NCBI RefSeq assembly: GCF_019393635.1
Contig: NC_057866.1
Coordinates: 231,914,359 to 231,978,358, forward strand
Reading direction: 5' to 3'
DNA length: 64,000 bases
Source of the DNA: Dromiciops gliroides
Taxonomy: Eukaryota; Chordata; Mammalia; Microbiotheria; Microbiotheriidae
Shown one piece after another: positions 62,840-64,000 of this stretch; position 1 is the stretch's first letter; each line of letters begins with the position of its first letter. The notes under the pieces are model-generated. The model made no database searches, was not told the origin of the DNA, and was given only the letters and a program-made list of their open reading frames with translations. Made by a program: the position numbers and the translations under genes.

Positions 62840-63740
62840 TAGTCAAGTCAAGAAGTATTTATTGAATACCTACTATTTTCCAGGGATAGTCCTAAACACT
62901 AGGTATACATAAGATGGCAAAAATATGACAATTGTTGGGAAAATTCCATACTAATATGCAGGAGTTCTCATGCCATATATCTCTCTAAGCAGGAAAAACA
63001 TGCCATAATCATTGAAAAATCCCCAGATGGTGAAGGGGGTCAAGGGACATAAAGAAAGTCCTTATAAGGCAAGGAGAAATAATGAGACTAAAATGGGATA
63101 AGAACAGATATAATATGAAGACCAGGAAGGTCCATTTATCATAGAAACTGCAGGTCATCAGTATCCACTGGGGAGATGCATGGGGATTATTGTTAACAGT
63201 TGAAAGCTGAAAGAATGATCTAAAAATCTAGGATCCAGACTGCAGAGTATCCTGTAGAGTTACTACTTTGCCTAACTTGAGTTGCCTCCAGAGATTTAGG
63301 TCTTTATATTTAGGAGATTGGCATGTTCTATCTCTAAGTGATACTAAGGTCCCACTATCCCCTGTGGACAGAGCTCACCTTTGCTCAGTCAGACCCAGAG
63401 ATCTTGTATATTTATGTCTTCGTGGTTATTGCTAATAATTATATTCTTCATTTATAGACTTCATTTTGATAACAGGCAAAGTGTTTTATTGAGGCAGACA
63501 TTTTCCTGAATGTCCATCTGCTGGCAAGTTCTCAATAAGCAATCACTTCTCTTGTTCAGAGGTTGTGCCTGCTCTATTGAGTGAGAGTCAGTCTAGCACA
63601 GAACTGTACTGAAAACTTCCTTGTTTAAAGATCTTGAGAATTTCTGATTGGTAAGGGAGAATAAAGTGAGCCACCAAATTCTTTTCTGCATCAGTATTCA
63701 CAAGAATATAGACTGACAGTTGCAACACTTATTGATTACA
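62840..63740. other. No recognisable gene
   Basis: Begins with an ancient-repeat scrap (AAGTATTTATTGAATACCTACTATTTTCC, 62850-62880). The rest is unassigned. Confidence 0.4.
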
Positions 63741-63744
63741 GTGG

Positions 63745-64000
63745 TCATTTAATTATAATAGCCGACATTTATATAGCACTTTGCAAAATGCCTTGCATGA
63801 ATTATCTCATTTGATCTTCACAACAACCCTGGGTGGTATTTATTATTATTTTCCCCATTTTTACATATGAAAACACTGAGGCAGAGGTTAAGATACTTGC
63901 CCAGTGAATTGCCCAGACAGTTATTAAGTGTGTGATACAGGATTTGAATTTGATTCTTCCAAACTCCAAGTCCAGTCCTCCATGCATTGCACCACTTACC
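63745..64000 (-). mobile_element. MIR, runs to the window edge
   Basis: TTATATAGCACTTTGCAAAA TGCC, TTATCTCATTTGATCTTCAC AACAACCC, AAAACACTGAGGCAGAGGTT AAGATACTTGCCCAG, GATTTGAATTTGATTCTTCC, CATGCATTGCACCACTTACC. Antisense MIR/CORE-SINE, nearly full length; the head is cut by the end of the window. Confidence 0.87.

Overview
The window is non-coding mammalian DNA, and its interspersed repeats identify it as marsupial. About two dozen short tRNA-derived CORE-SINEs of one young family (sense start GGGGCAGCTAGGTGG, RNA polymerase III A and B boxes, core ending in GGGCAAGTCACTTAACCC) are scattered on both strands. They match what I know as the WSINE/Mar-1 group. Their short tail, without the long 3' extension of the common American opossum SINE, points to an Australian marsupial lineage. 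I cannot name the species. I found no intact protein-coding gene. The only coding traces are decayed LINE reading frames, and the only RNA-gene trace is a dead U6 copy.

Layout. 0-9.8 kb: an old long Mar-1 SINE, a palindromic mariner/Tigger-like MITE (1851-2182), a CR1/L3 3' end, young SINEs, L2 ends and a long unassigned stretch. 9.8-15.3 kb: 5'-truncated or 5'-inverted L1 3' ends and a 104-bp segment present twice (12.4 and 14.9 kb). 16.7-22.8 kb: a near full-length but dead RTE-like LINE on the minus strand, carrying a nested 1.9-kb L1 and two SINEs. 22.9-24.4 kb: a 97-bp inverted repeat, 96% identical, enclosing a CR1-like reverse transcriptase remnant and a Mar-1 SINE. 26.4-27.1 kb: a SINE whose tail has grown into a ~200-bp tetranucleotide array, then a full-length U6 retropseudogene. 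29-41 kb: many young SINEs with clear target-site duplications (TSDs), a tail-to-tail SINE pair (34.95-35.28 kb), a SINE inside an L1, and a purine-rich ancient repeat. 43-49 kb: a hAT-like MITE, RTE-type fragments and a solo LTR (47921-48472). 49-51 kb: unique-looking sequence and long CT tracts. 51-57 kb: ancient repeats, an L1 3' end and another LINE reverse transcriptase remnant. 57-60 kb: the longest repeat-poor stretch. 60.5-64 kb: a second LTR on the minus strand, MIR/Mar-1/young SINE neighbours and a long CT tract.

Nothing here works as a pathway. What can be read is insertion history: old L2/MIR/CR1 and unnamed ancient repeats, then RTE and long Mar-1, then L1 and LTRs, then the young SINEs whose TSDs are still exact. 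Best items for a second look: the two local duplications (97-bp inverted, 104-bp direct), the rearranged L1 holding one of them, the nested RTE locus, the solo LTR, and two repeat-poor stretches that may hold conserved non-coding sequence.
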